From contig NZ_CP031425.1 in NCBI RefSeq assembly GCF_003367705.1, positions 868,001 through 932,000 on the forward strand: a stretch of DNA of 64,000 nt. Direction: 5' to 3'. Positions 24,294 to 32,904 of this stretch are shown one piece after another. Every line of letters starts with the position of its first letter. The stretch's first letter is position 1. The position numbers and the translations under genes were made by a program. The notes below the pieces were generated by a model that saw only the letters and a program-made list of their open reading frames with translations, was not told where the DNA came from and searched no databases. This DNA comes from Microbacterium foliorum. GTDB taxonomy: Bacteria; Actinomycetota; Actinomycetes; Actinomycetales; Microbacteriaceae.

Positions 24294-24995
24294 GTGACAG
24301 AGGCGAGGCGGGTGGTCGGCGCGCTGACGCTGTTCGGGCACTCGCCTCGTCTTGCGGAAGCACTGCGGGGCAGTTCCTGGACGGCCACCGAAGCGCAGCA
24401 ATACCTGCAAGCGCGCGTTCCCGCGGACGCGATCCCTTCGCGCCATGCGGATGACTCGTACGCCCCAACGCCATCGCCTGAACGTAACCGCGGAGTGAGC
24501 GTGCGTTCATTCGGAAGTTCGCTGGTTACCGATGAGCAGATGGTGGAGCTGATCCGTCTTTCCTGCGGCACGGCCGATGCGCCGGGGGTCGCTCAAGCGG
24601 GCGGAGTAGGCGGCGTCAAGGTCCACGCGATGCTCTCGCGGCAGGACGGCGTCACGGAGAGTTTTGTGTACGAGGCCGACAACGGCGTCTTGGTACCCGC
24701 CTCCGTGGGCGAGGGGACGTTACTTCGATGCGTCGATACGAGCGACGTCAACCGTGTTCCGGCGCTGATCGTGCTCGCCATCGATCTAGTTGCGCGCCGG
24801 GGGTATCGAAACGCGTACGATCTGTCGCTCATTGAGGTGGGGCAGGTGTACCAGCGTCTGGAAGACAATGCGCGACACCTTGGATTGAGGGTGTGCGCTA
24901 TGGGGGCTGTCGCAGGCGCGGCGTCCCTTCACGACACGATGACAAGCCCCGTGCTCGGGGTGGTCATTGGGGTACCGGAGGAAAGCAAGAAATGA
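24294..24995 (+). CDS. SagB-type FMN-dependent dehydrogenase (nitroreductase fold)
   Basis: 233 residues from GTG 24294, seven nt after the precursor stop; no strong ribosome-binding site, so translation is probably coupled. An N-terminal region of about 65 residues precedes the nitroreductase domain, which shows 'RSFGSSLVTDEQMVEL', a GGVGGVKVHA block in the usual position of the SagB P-S-A-G-x-x-P-x segment, and YDLSLIEVGQVYQRLEDNAR, the typical long helix before the FMN site. In azole-forming RiPPs such enzymes oxidise azolines to azoles. Some family members lack flavin activity, and I cannot tell from the motifs. The stop overlaps the next start (ATGA). Confidence 0.8.
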   Translation: MTEARRVVGALTLFGHSPRLAEALRGSSWTATEAQQYLQARVPADAIPSRHADDSYAPTPSPERNRGVSVRSFGSSLVTDEQMVELIRLSCGTADAPGVAQAGGVGGVKVHAMLSRQDGVTESFVYEADNGVLVPASVGEGTLLRCVDTSDVNRVPALIVLAIDLVARRGYRNAYDLSLIEVGQVYQRLEDNARHLGLRVCAMGAVAGAASLHDTMTSPVLGVVIGVPEESKK

Positions 24996-26401
24996 TAGTT
25001 ACGTATTTAGGGCACCAGGGTTGGGCATTCGACACTAGCGAAGGGGCTGTGTTCCTCGACCCGGTCTTCAGGAACATCGGAAATGCTGGTGTGCAGCTGC
25101 CTATCTGGCCGGACCGTGAGATCGACGTGGAGAAACTGCCCAAGATCGGTGGACTGATCCTGTCTCACGAACACTCCGACCATTTCGACATCGATACTCT
25201 CGAACGCTTGCCGTGGCGCGGCGTCGTCTACATCAGCGAGCGGAGCAGTCGCGCGATGTCGGAGCTTCTCACGGATCTCGGGTACGAAGTCGTCCGTGTT
25301 GGAGCATACGGAAACGTGCGTTATGGGGATGTCGAGTTCACTTTTCTCCCACTCGAATGGTCTTTGCTCGAACCGGACGCGTACGGGTACCTCGTGCGCG
25401 GAGACGACGGCACCAGCTTCTTCACCAGCGTCGACGGGATGCCGCACGCGGAGACCGTGAAGTGGCTGGAGGAGCACTGCCCGCACCGCAGCGTCGACAA
25501 CTTCACGAACAACTACCTCGAGCCCCTCCCCGAACTCACCGGGTCCTTCGGCCATGACCTTTTCGCGACCGGAATGATGACGACGAACATGATTGCGGGT
25601 GTGCAAGAACTGCAGCCGACGCGTGTTGTGATGTCCGGTCAGGGTTGGTCCTATCCGCCAAAGTACTCCGAGCTGAACCACCGTTTCTTCAACGTGACCC
25701 ACGAAACGATGTTGCCGATCCTGCAGCTCACTTACCCGCATATCTCGTGGGAGGCGCCGGAACCAGGAACATACATCGGTCTCGGTGGCGAAGAATCGGA
25801 CGGGCAGTTAGCCCCGTACGTCAAGTCGCGCGTTACGACCGAGCGCGACTATCGCGGCTACACCGATGCGCTGTCCGGCGAGCCGTGGTCCCGTGTGCGC
25901 GCCCTGCCAGAGAGTCGCCTGAACGCGGTGACTCGTTTCATCCAGGAGGACTTCGGCCGACTGATCGACGCGTACGGACATCGACTCGTGCAGCGCCTGT
26001 ACAAACTGTCGCTGAAGCCCGGGAATCGGTTGTCTCCGACCATTGCTCTGCGAGTCCTGAACGGTGACGACGCGCTCCACTTCGTCCTAGACCAGGGATG
26101 GCTTTCCTTCCGGCGCGTCGGAGGAGAGATCGACATCCGACGCGAGGTGGCCGCTGGCGTGGAGGTGTGGGCCTCGGATCTCGAACTTCTCATAGAAGGT
26201 AGAGAGGAGCCGTACTTGGTTTACGAGACAGCAGTTCGTCGTTGGTGCAACGACGCCTCTCTCGTCCCGTCCTCGGTCCACGTCCATGTGTTCCTCCCGT
26301 TCGGCCCTCGCAACCAGCCGGAGAAGTATCTGGCGGGATACCGTGAACGGCTGGAGGCCGTGCGCGACGACGCAACCGTATCTTCGGGCGCGCGCTCATG
26401 A
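24992..26401 (+). CDS. MBL-fold metallo-hydrolase domain protein of the RiPP operon
   Basis: 469 residues. The N-terminal half is a metallo-beta-lactamase fold with HEHSDH at residues 59-64 (HxHxDH, H59, H61, D63, H64), a first strand MIVTYLGHQGWAF and a later Asp in FFTSVDGMPH. The C-terminal 200 residues include 'LNGDDALHFVLDQGWLSFRR' and look like a separate sterol-carrier or binding-type domain (uncertain). MBL proteins hydrolyse or oxidise many substrates. In the operon it could be a hydrolase removing the leader or an oxygen-handling enzyme; neither is shown. It overlaps the preceding and following genes by 4 nt each. Confidence 0.75.
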   Translation: MIVTYLGHQGWAFDTSEGAVFLDPVFRNIGNAGVQLPIWPDREIDVEKLPKIGGLILSHEHSDHFDIDTLERLPWRGVVYISERSSRAMSELLTDLGYEVVRVGAYGNVRYGDVEFTFLPLEWSLLEPDAYGYLVRGDDGTSFFTSVDGMPHAETVKWLEEHCPHRSVDNFTNNYLEPLPELTGSFGHDLFATGMMTTNMIAGVQELQPTRVVMSGQGWSYPPKYSELNHRFFNVTHETMLPILQLTYPHISWEAPEPGTYIGLGGEESDGQLAPYVKSRVTTERDYRGYTDALSGEPWSRVRALPESRLNAVTRFIQEDFGRLIDAYGHRLVQRLYKLSLKPGNRLSPTIALRVLNGDDALHFVLDQGWLSFRRVGGEIDIRREVAAGVEVWASDLELLIEGREEPYLVYETAVRRWCNDASLVPSSVHVHVFLPFGPRNQPEKYLAGYRERLEAVRDDATVSSGARS

Positions 26402-27390
26402 AGACAACTCTGCCGCTGATCGAGCAGCCCGCCTTCAAAGTCGTGTTGCCGGATACCGCCCAGCTAGCCGAAGGAGTGCAGGTCGATCTGATGCCTGGGG
26501 GTATCCGCCTTCACAAGCATGCGCTTCGGCTTGATCTGGCGGTGCCCGAAGCGGCTACGGAAGCGGTGGTCCACCGGCTACGTACCGGCTGGCCCACTGC
26601 CGGGCTTTCTGCCACCTGGAAACAGCTGCTCGAGAAGTTGCTTGCATCAGGAATGATCCGGTCGGCGGAAGCGGCCGACCCAAGGAAGGTGCCTGCGGCC
26701 GACGCCATCGCGCGGATCGTCGACGCCATTGAAGGCGCTGCGGGTCGAGCCCTCACGGCGGAACATCCGATGAACGCGTTCATCACGGGCGCTCTTTCTC
26801 AGAGCATCGCGCGGCAGTGGATCATCGAGAACTTTCACTTCACCGCCGCGGCCGACTATCACGTCCCTCCCGTCCTAGAGCACGACATGTCGAGCGAGGA
26901 AAGAGAGATGTGGGAGCGCTTTCTCAGAGACGAGTCCTGGCACTGGCGAATCTATAGGCCTGTTCTCGCCCAGTTCGACCTGAGCTTCGAGGAGGTCCGT
27001 GCGTTTCCGCCGATGGCGGGAACAACTGCTTTCATCGAGGCGCTGCACGACGCGGCGGTGGCCGGGCCTGTGCAGTACGCGGCCGCGATGATGTTCGTCG
27101 AGCGTCCGCCGATGGTGTGGGAGGCCCAGGACGATCCGCTGTTCGGTGCGCTCCTGCGGGACTATGGGCTGCACGACGAGTCCGTGCGACCTTTGTGGTG
27201 GCACACGACCGAGAACCTGCACGGTGGTCATTCCGCGCTCGGGGCGGTCGTCATCACGAACCGATTGGCGCTTACGCCCGAGCTCGTGTCGGATGCCGCG
27301 CACCATGCGGAGCGCGTTGTGGAGGCCGTGGCCGAATGGCAGCGAGAGATGCTGTCGCCGGCTGGGTCCGCGGTAGAGGCGGCAGAGTGA
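26398..27390 (+). CDS. Heme-oxygenase-like (HDO-type) putative diiron protein with possible RRE-like N-terminus
   Basis: 330 residues. Residues 1-95 form a compact domain (LMPGGIRLHKHALRLDL ... ATWKQLLEKLLASGMI) of the size and strand/helix pattern of winged-helix precursor-binding domains; this match is by eye only. Residues 105-325 are helical and resemble TenA/heme-oxygenase-like diiron proteins, with candidate metal ligands E122/H123, E144/H147, E161/H162, E179xxH182, E235, and H269/E272/H275. Members of this superfamily do oxidations such as N-oxygenation, decarboxylation and C-C cleavage. An oxidative step on the peptide is therefore likely but unidentified. Starts in an ATGA overlap and ends in a GTGA overlap with the YcaO gene. 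Confidence 0.7.
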   Translation: MKTTLPLIEQPAFKVVLPDTAQLAEGVQVDLMPGGIRLHKHALRLDLAVPEAATEAVVHRLRTGWPTAGLSATWKQLLEKLLASGMIRSAEAADPRKVPAADAIARIVDAIEGAAGRALTAEHPMNAFITGALSQSIARQWIIENFHFTAAADYHVPPVLEHDMSSEEREMWERFLRDESWHWRIYRPVLAQFDLSFEEVRAFPPMAGTTAFIEALHDAAVAGPVQYAAAMMFVERPPMVWEAQDDPLFGALLRDYGLHDESVRPLWWHTTENLHGGHSALGAVVITNRLALTPELVSDAAHHAERVVEAVAEWQREMLSPAGSAVEAAE

Positions 27391-28472
27391 TCGTTCCGAT
27401 TCATGTCGTGCCGGCTGCGCTCGAGAGCTACCGGTCGTGGTCTGGGATCCCCTTGGTCACAAGCGGGCGTGGAATGTCGTGGGCCGCTGGGCGAGGACGC
27501 TCGGTTCGGGAGCGCGCTCAAAGCGCGCGGGGTGAGGCTGTTGAGAGACAAACGATCCTGAGTCGCGCCTCGGGTGTGATGGCGGCTCAAACCCAATTGT
27601 GTGGGCCGGTACTGGAGCCGCGCGCACTCGGCGTTGACTTGCCCGGCGAAAGACCTGATGGGGTGCTTCCCGTTACGGCTGAGCTTCCCGTCCGGTGGGA
27701 AAAATACACGAGTGTGAACGAAGCCGAGCCGGTGTGGGTTCACGAGCCGCTATCGAACGAGGATCGTTTTTACGACCTCACGAGCAACGGCACCGCTGTC
27801 CACCGTTCCGCAGAACTTGCCCTGCGGTCCGCGACACTCGAGCTCATCGAACGAGACGCCTTCATGGCCTGGTGGTACGGAGTGAGCAGCGCGCGCCCGC
27901 TCGCGGTGTTAACGACGACGCTCACCGCCGGTTACAACATGACTGGTGTCGGCGTCGGCGACTATGAAACGGTCGTCCTCGAGTCTCGCCCCGGGTACTT
28001 CGTCCTCATGTGCGTTGTGTATGTCGGCGGCCGCGATTCGCCCGAAGGAGTAGTCGTGGGAGCAGCCGCTGGCTTCGAAGACGAGGGCGTCGAACTCCCG
28101 ATGAAGCGGGCCTTCGACGAATGCGTTCAAGCAATCGACGTCATGCGCCTCAATGCCGCTGTGAACAGCGGAAGAATCGCAGGCCCGCTCGGCGAGTACT
28201 ACACCGATCCTCATCGAGCGGTCGCGGTTCGTGAGCATGTCGAGAGGTCGCTAAGTCAGCCGAGGACGGCACTCCTCGAAGAGCCGTTGAGCATCTATTC
28301 GCGTTGCGCGCCGAGTGCCGTCGACGGGTACTGGTTTGCGCGTGTCGTGGCTCCGGAAGCTGTACCGTTTGCTCTGCAGGGACACGGCCTCCGCCGGAAT
28401 CATCCCTCCCTGCACGGTCAAGTTTTGCACACGCCCGACGGGCTCAAGCCGGAGGAGCACCCCCTTGGGTAG
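27387..28472 (+). CDS. YcaO-domain cyclodehydratase-type protein
   Basis: 361 residues from GTG 27387 (overlap GTGA with the gene before). YcaO signatures are TSNGTAVHRSAELAL at about residues 130-145, then RSATLELIERDAF, and later VVGAAAGF with DECVQAIDVMR, which carry the acidic residues that bind Mg-ATP. The C-terminus ends PEEHPLG rather than the Pro-rich tail of azoline-forming enzymes. YcaO proteins use ATP to activate a backbone amide, giving azolines, thioamides or amidines. A nearby SagB-type gene and a single Cys in the precursor favour azoline formation; the HDO N-terminus may supply substrate recognition because no E1-like partner is encoded here. Confidence 0.88.
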   Translation: MIVPIHVVPAALESYRSWSGIPLVTSGRGMSWAAGRGRSVRERAQSARGEAVERQTILSRASGVMAAQTQLCGPVLEPRALGVDLPGERPDGVLPVTAELPVRWEKYTSVNEAEPVWVHEPLSNEDRFYDLTSNGTAVHRSAELALRSATLELIERDAFMAWWYGVSSARPLAVLTTTLTAGYNMTGVGVGDYETVVLESRPGYFVLMCVVYVGGRDSPEGVVVGAAAGFEDEGVELPMKRAFDECVQAIDVMRLNAAVNSGRIAGPLGEYYTDPHRAVAVREHVERSLSQPRTALLEEPLSIYSRCAPSAVDGYWFARVVAPEAVPFALQGHGLRRNHPSLHGQVLHTPDGLKPEEHPLG

Positions 28473-29742
28473 CGGCAACAGTGACCGTCTTTGGCGCGGT
28501 GGGTTTCGACAGCTCTTTGCCGCGCAGACTGTCTCCGCAGTGGGCGACCGACTGAGCTTCGTGGTCCTCCCATTCTTGATCCTCGGGGACGGAGGAGATG
28601 CGGGAGCGGTCGCCATTGTTCTAGGCGCGCGAGCCGTAGGCTTCTCCGTCAGCGTTCTTGCGGGCGGCGTGGTCGCGGATCGGATCGGCCCGAGAGTCAC
28701 GCTCTTCATCAGTGACCTTGTTCGTGCCGCGAGTCAAGGTCTCGTCGTGCTTCTCTTCATGACCTCTGGTCCGACAGTGCTTGCCTTGGCAGCTCTCATG
28801 GTCGTCTACGGCCTTGCCGAGGGCGTCGCGGTGCCGTCTTCTCGAGCGTTGCTCCCTCGGCTCGTTCCAGACTCTGCTCTTGAGAAGGCGAACGGCTACA
28901 TGTCTGCCGCTTATACGAGCGGACATCTGGCTGGGCCACTTCTGGCTGGACTGTTCGTGGCGATGAATCTCAGCGTTCTAGCCATCGGTATCGATGCCGT
29001 GTCTTTCGTCATCTCAGCAATCCTGATCTGGACCACCAAGCCCCGTTCCGCGGAACAAGAGGGGGAGGAGTCGGGCGGGGGAGTTCTCACACAGTTCACC
29101 CAAGGCTTCAAGGCATTGCTTGCTCGCCGGTGGCTCCTGTGGATGATTGCCGCCGGCGTCGTGCTTCATCTCACCGCACTCCCCGCCGTATACACACTTG
29201 GGCCTGTTTGGGCAGAGGACAACTTGGGTGGTGGTGCAGGCTGGGGAGTTCTTGTCTCGGCCTTCGGCGCTGGTGGAGTCCTCGGTGGACTCATCGCCAC
29301 AAGATTGCGTCCAAAGAAACCAGCGATCTGGTACTTCGTCGGGCTAGTCGTTGTCTCGGCGCAACCGATCAACCTTGTGTCCGGAGCGCCGTTCTGGGTT
29401 ATCGCAGTATTCCAAGCGCTCGCCGGAGGGGCGCTCGCGATCCTCGGAGTGATGGAAGACCTCAGCGCACAGAGAGGCATCCCGGGCCCGCTTCTCGCGA
29501 GGGTGGGGTCTTTCGCGATCTTCGCCTCCACGGTCGCGACACCGGTCGGGTACGCGTTGGTAGGTGGAGTATCCACGGTCGCGGGAGTCGTCTCGACTAT
29601 GTATGTACTTGGCGGAGTGTGCGTCGTGCTGGCTGCGTTGGGGGCACTGCTTCCGAGTGTGCGCGGATTCGCCCCTAGCGCGCCGAACAGCGGCGCGCCG
29701 AAGCTGGACGATGACAATGCCGGAGCGGGCACAAGACTATGA
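28465..29742 (+). CDS. MFS transporter, probable RiPP exporter
   Basis: 425 residues from TTG 28465, seven nt after GGAGGAG (28451-28457), overlapping the YcaO gene by 8 nt. It has about twelve hydrophobic segments, an N-terminal 'FRQLFAAQTVSAVGDRLSF' and 'GARAVGFSVSVLAGGVVADRIGPR', which is the MFS motif A region, and a charged central loop near residue 195 (KPRSAEQEGEESGG). It resembles the DHA-like drug:H+ antiporter subfamily (MFS_3). The position in the operon suggests export of the mature peptide and self-protection. Confidence 0.85.
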   Translation: MGSGNSDRLWRGGFRQLFAAQTVSAVGDRLSFVVLPFLILGDGGDAGAVAIVLGARAVGFSVSVLAGGVVADRIGPRVTLFISDLVRAASQGLVVLLFMTSGPTVLALAALMVVYGLAEGVAVPSSRALLPRLVPDSALEKANGYMSAAYTSGHLAGPLLAGLFVAMNLSVLAIGIDAVSFVISAILIWTTKPRSAEQEGEESGGGVLTQFTQGFKALLARRWLLWMIAAGVVLHLTALPAVYTLGPVWAEDNLGGGAGWGVLVSAFGAGGVLGGLIATRLRPKKPAIWYFVGLVVVSAQPINLVSGAPFWVIAVFQALAGGALAILGVMEDLSAQRGIPGPLLARVGSFAIFASTVATPVGYALVGGVSTVAGVVSTMYVLGGVCVVLAALGALLPSVRGFAPSAPNSGAPKLDDDNAGAGTRL

Positions 29743-30521
29743 CGAGCTGCTGCGACGCTGGAACATTAGAGCTCGACGCCGTGTTCTTGTCGCGGCGGTC
29801 CACGCCGTGGAGCTTTCTTGCACGGAAGCACAGCGGCGAGTGGATCAAAGTGAGTGCTTCGCCAGTGAAAGGAACAACAGAGGCGGCAGTCCTACGTGCG
29901 CTCGGACAGCGTTACGGAGGCAACGTGCCACGCGTTCTGGGCGCCTGCGAAAGTTGCGGGGCCATCGAGATGGCTGATGTCGGCATCGCTGCTGTTGCAC
30001 CTGACTTCGAACACGCATCGATGCTCTGCGCCGAGATGTGCCGTTTCCTTCTCGGGTCCGCGGCTTTTGGTGCGTTGCCCCTTGTATCACCGGAGTCGCT
30101 CGCTCAAGCGCTGTCATCAATCGCGCGAACCGACAGCCGCCTCGTCGAAGCTGCAGCACGAGTCAAAGGGATAGCTGAAGCCTCGAGCATCGAGGATTGG
30201 ACGACCGAAGTGATCCACGGAGATTTCCATCGGGGAAACGTGCATCGGTCGTTGGCGGGTGAGATCGTGATCCTCGATTGGAGCGATAGCGCTCGAATGT
30301 TGGTCCCGCCCCGCAGCTCCGCGACTTTCGGGCTGACATGCCAACTCATGCTGCAAGCGAAGGGACTGTGCGACCTGTTTGAAGCAACTGATGTCGAGCT
30401 CGCGCGCCTCCACGACCCGCAACATCTCGAGCTGTTGAAACACAGCGCGACTCAGGCAGTCACGACCACTCTGGTGCGGCTGGGCGCTTCGGATCCCGTC
30501 CCGTCTACGGTGGTGCGATAG
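29739..30521 (+). CDS. Aminoglycoside-phosphotransferase-fold kinase (APH), possible immunity protein
   Basis: 260 residues, last gene of the operon, ATGA overlap with the transporter gene. The catalytic loop reads 'VIHGDFHRGNVH' with Asp and Asn of the Brenner motif, and the magnesium Asp follows in 'IVILDWSD'. The N-terminal lobe is short, with K at 'ARKHSGEWIKVSAS' as possible ATP-binding lysine. The family phosphorylates hydroxyls of antibiotics, choline and similar molecules. In a RiPP operon it could modify the peptide, or inactivate it inside the producer. I recall a similar protein among the trifolitoxin genes, but could not check. Confidence 0.75.
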   Translation: MTSCCDAGTLELDAVFLSRRSTPWSFLARKHSGEWIKVSASPVKGTTEAAVLRALGQRYGGNVPRVLGACESCGAIEMADVGIAAVAPDFEHASMLCAEMCRFLLGSAAFGALPLVSPESLAQALSSIARTDSRLVEAAARVKGIAEASSIEDWTTEVIHGDFHRGNVHRSLAGEIVILDWSDSARMLVPPRSSATFGLTCQLMLQAKGLCDLFEATDVELARLHDPQHLELLKHSATQAVTTTLVRLGASDPVPSTVVR

Positions 30522-30769
30522 GCGACCACGGCACGGCAGCTATCTCGCGCTGAGCGACCCGCACGGGGTTGGAGGCACCGTCTCTGATCGGAGAAGCTAA
30601 ACCATCGACTTCCTTCGCCTCCTACGTCGCCAGAACGACCTTTCACGCGGGGAGCACGGTGAACCGCATGTTGAGACGGGAAGCTGAGGGGGTGGGCTCT
30701 ATTACCGGTTGGGGCGGGTCTTCCAAACTGCGTTGGGATCCCCATGTATCCGTGGATGACGCTCGTTCA

Positions 30770-30795
30770 ACGCCCCCGACCGTAGCCGGGGGCGT
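30770..30795 (+). terminator. Possible terminator of the RiPP operon
   Basis: ACGCCCCCG (30770-30778) and CGGGGGCGT (30787-30795) form a 9-bp stem with an 8-nt loop. It lies 250 bp after the last RiPP gene. No T-run follows. The gap 30522-30769 otherwise holds nothing I can name. Confidence 0.5.
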
Positions 30796-30841
30796 CGAGC
30801 ATCAGATTGGGAGTCCGTAGCGGGCCCGGCGACCGGCGGGC

Positions 30842-31528
30842 ATGCCGCGGCCCTTCTTCTTCGTGCGCGTCACTGGTGTGGTGCGGGCGCTTGTGCCGTT
30901 TGCGAGGCTCGATGGCCGGCAGGTTCTCGTCGTAGTCGTCCGCGAGCCACTTATAGATGACGCGGCCGTTCTGTGCGTGACCCCCCTGACCACCTGTGGA
31001 CAGCACGAGCTCTTTCCCTCCGGACTCGTCCTGCCCACAAGGTGGACTGCGGACCACCGACCAATCTGCGCCTTCGACTACAAAGACCGCCCATTCGCGA
31101 AGAACTACAACTGGACCTGGTACGCCTCGGTCAACACCGGATCCGGGCTGGTCGGCATGTCGAGCAGCCTCGGTGTGTACGCGGACTGCAACGACCTCTC
31201 CGACGACTGCAACCGAAGCTCCATGGCAATCGGGATCAAGGAGCCCCAGAAGATCCCGAGCTACCCCAACGGTCAGCAGGAAGTGCTGTTCTCGATCACA
31301 GCCGGCCGCGGCCTGGATAATACAGGAGGAGTCTCCGGCACTGGCCAGTCGATCAACAAGTCCTGGTGCAACGATGTCCCGCTGATGGCTCTCACGGATT
31401 GCATGGGAGTCGCTGCGGGAACGGACGGTGAGCGGATCACTCTGAACGCCTCACGGGGCTTCATCGCACCCAACAAATGCTGGCAGTCTGCGAACCGCGG
31501 GCAGGACGCACCCATCACCTACTGCTAG
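30842..31528 (+). pseudogene. Disrupted or fused hypothetical secreted-type protein
   Basis: The reading frame is 228 residues from ATG 30842, but only the last 155 (from about residue 70, DHRPICAFDYKDRPF) look like a natural protein: Gly/Asn/Ser-rich with cysteines in CNDLSDDCNRSS, KSWCNDVP, TDCMG and NKCWQ, typical of an extracellular disulfide domain. The first 65 residues are a low-complexity Arg/Val stretch that also reads in other frames. I think the original 5' end was lost and replaced by unrelated DNA. It has no signal peptide now. The next gene starts 10 bp later and may have been in the same operon. Confidence 0.4.
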
Positions 31529-31538
31529 GAGACAGCGA

Positions 31539-31976
31539 ATGGTTCAGTCCTCGTCATCACGCGCTACGGGATGGGGAATCCTCGCGTTGAGCGTGATCGG
31601 GATGGTGCTCGTGTGGATCGCATTCGCGGGGCAGTACGTCGACTCCCGTGAAATCGAGAGCCAGTGCCCAACAGACGTCCCGGCTGGAGCAATCGTCACT
31701 GAAGACGCGACGGCCTACGCGTCTCAACGCACCTTCATCCCCGCGGGACGACTGTGCACGTACCCCACAGAAGACGGGGGCACCGTTTCTGTTCAGACCG
31801 GATGGCCGTCGACTATCGGACCCTTCATCGGCTCAGCGCTCGGGGCCGTGGCACTTGCCCTGTCATGGGGGCTGTGGCGCAGAACAACCGCGATGCAGCA
31901 GGTTCTCATCCACGCCGTGGTTCTCGCGCTCGGACTCGGGTGGGTATCGATGGCCAACTTTGCAGCGCTCGGCTAG
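31539..31976 (+). CDS. Small membrane protein of unknown function
   Basis: 145 residues. One N-terminal transmembrane helix (residues about 11-31, WGILALSVIGMVLVWIAF), an external loop of about 65 residues with two cysteines (SQCPTDVP and RLCTYP) likely to form a disulfide, then two C-terminal helices. No family recognised. The start ATG is preceded by AGGAGACAGCGA. It lies 10 bp after the broken secreted-type gene. Confidence 0.65.
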   Translation: MVQSSSSRATGWGILALSVIGMVLVWIAFAGQYVDSREIESQCPTDVPAGAIVTEDATAYASQRTFIPAGRLCTYPTEDGGTVSVQTGWPSTIGPFIGSALGAVALALSWGLWRRTTAMQQVLIHAVVLALGLGWVSMANFAALG

Positions 31977-32494
31977 CTGAAATCCGCGACCTTGTAGCGG
32001 GTCCTCTTCCGTCGGTAACGGGGGAAGGGGACCCACTACACGCTGAATAGCCGGTCCGCGAGGAGAAACGTGCTCACCGAGATGCGAGACCGATGCCTTG
32101 TTCGGCGCGGCGGGTATCTCAGACGATGACACTTCGCCTTCGGCGATAGTGGCGTAAACATGGTCCTTCGCCTCGAGGGGATCCTCCGGCGTTGACAGCA
32201 CGGTACTGACCGCCTACGTGATGGAGACGGCGGCAACAGCCATCGCAGCCATCGCAGCTATCGCTGCGCCGACCGCGACGGCGGTTCGTCGGTTGCCACT
32301 TTGCTCACTGTGTCCCCAGGTTTCTTGACGGGGATGCACGACTCTGAGTTCGGATGTGTACCGCGCTACGGCTTTTCGCAAGTGCGAAACAGTGCACCCT
32401 TATCGATCGATCTGCAGCCACACAGTACCTTTATAGGTAACGTTGTGTCGGCTCTCAGTTTTCCTCTAGTGGTGTACCGCATGGGTACTCACCT
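31977..32494. other. Gene-free stretch before the lactococcin-like locus: hairpin and remnant
   Basis: A long interrupted hairpin lies at 31996-32038: GTAG, GGGTCC and CTTCC on the left pair with GGAAG, GGACCC and CTAC on the right, likely a terminator of the preceding membrane-protein gene. On the minus strand near 32222-32300 a short frame encodes 'NRRTAVAVGAAIAAMAAMAV' and stops, with a small 9-bp tandem repeat (GCAGCCATC type at 32241-32266). It looks like the leftover start of a membrane or secreted protein. No intact gene is seen. Confidence 0.4.
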
Positions 32495-32505
32495 GTGCGG
32501 TACAC
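32472..32505. promoter_or_regulatory. Perfect 9-bp inverted repeat upstream of the bacteriocin gene
   Basis: GTGTACCGC (32472-32480) and GCGGTACAC (32497-32505) are exact reverse complements separated by 16 nt. The repeat sits just before the ribosome-binding site of the lactococcin-like gene. It may be an operator or form an mRNA hairpin that controls translation. Confidence 0.55.
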
Positions 32506-32518
32506 ATTAGGGGGGCTT

Positions 32519-32863
32519 TTGTCTCAATCGAAGAGCATCAAATCTAGGAAGTCATTGCGACAGAAGATCGGTGCGGGAGTGGCAGCTGTCGCGCTTTCGG
32601 CTGGAATCATCGGTGGCACGGCGGCTCCTGCCAACGCCATCGACGGCGTGTACTACCTTCACTCCAGCTGGGTCGAAGCGGTAGCGGAGATGAACTCGTT
32701 CACGAACTACGGCACGTGGAGGGCGTACGCTCAGCTGGGTGGCACGGTGAAATGGGGAGCTTCCTCTACCACCCACACTGCTGCTATCGTGCAGGGCTTC
32801 AACACCACACATCAAGCACGTCTGTACTTGAATGGTGGCATCTGGAAGTCCGCACAGTCATAG
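32519..32863 (+). CDS. Lactococcin 972-like secreted bacteriocin
   Basis: 114 residues from TTG 32519, just after AGGGGGG (a GTG at 32495 in the same frame is the alternative start, but lies in the inverted repeat). A Sec signal peptide is clear: basic n-region, 'GAGVAAVALSAGIIGGTAAP', cleavage likely after ANA (about residue 40). The mature part, about 75 residues, has the Gly/Trp/Thr/Ser-rich beta pattern of the lactococcin 972 family: 'GGTVKWGASSTTHTA' and 'LYLNGGIWKSAQS'. No cysteines. Family members block septum formation by binding lipid II. The downstream MacAB-like genes match the usual context of this family. Confidence 0.65.
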   Translation: MSQSKSIKSRKSLRQKIGAGVAAVALSAGIIGGTAAPANAIDGVYYLHSSWVEAVAEMNSFTNYGTWRAYAQLGGTVKWGASSTTHTAAIVQGFNTTHQARLYLNGGIWKSAQS

Positions 32864-32904
32864 CGACACTCTCCACGAAGATCGCCCGCTAGCGAAGAGG
32901 ACTT

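Noticed and set aside
30767..31057. 96-residue minus-strand frame, possible transposase remnant
   Set aside because: It has a stretch reading VIYKWLADDYDENL but no motif I can tie to a transposase family, so I left it unnamed.
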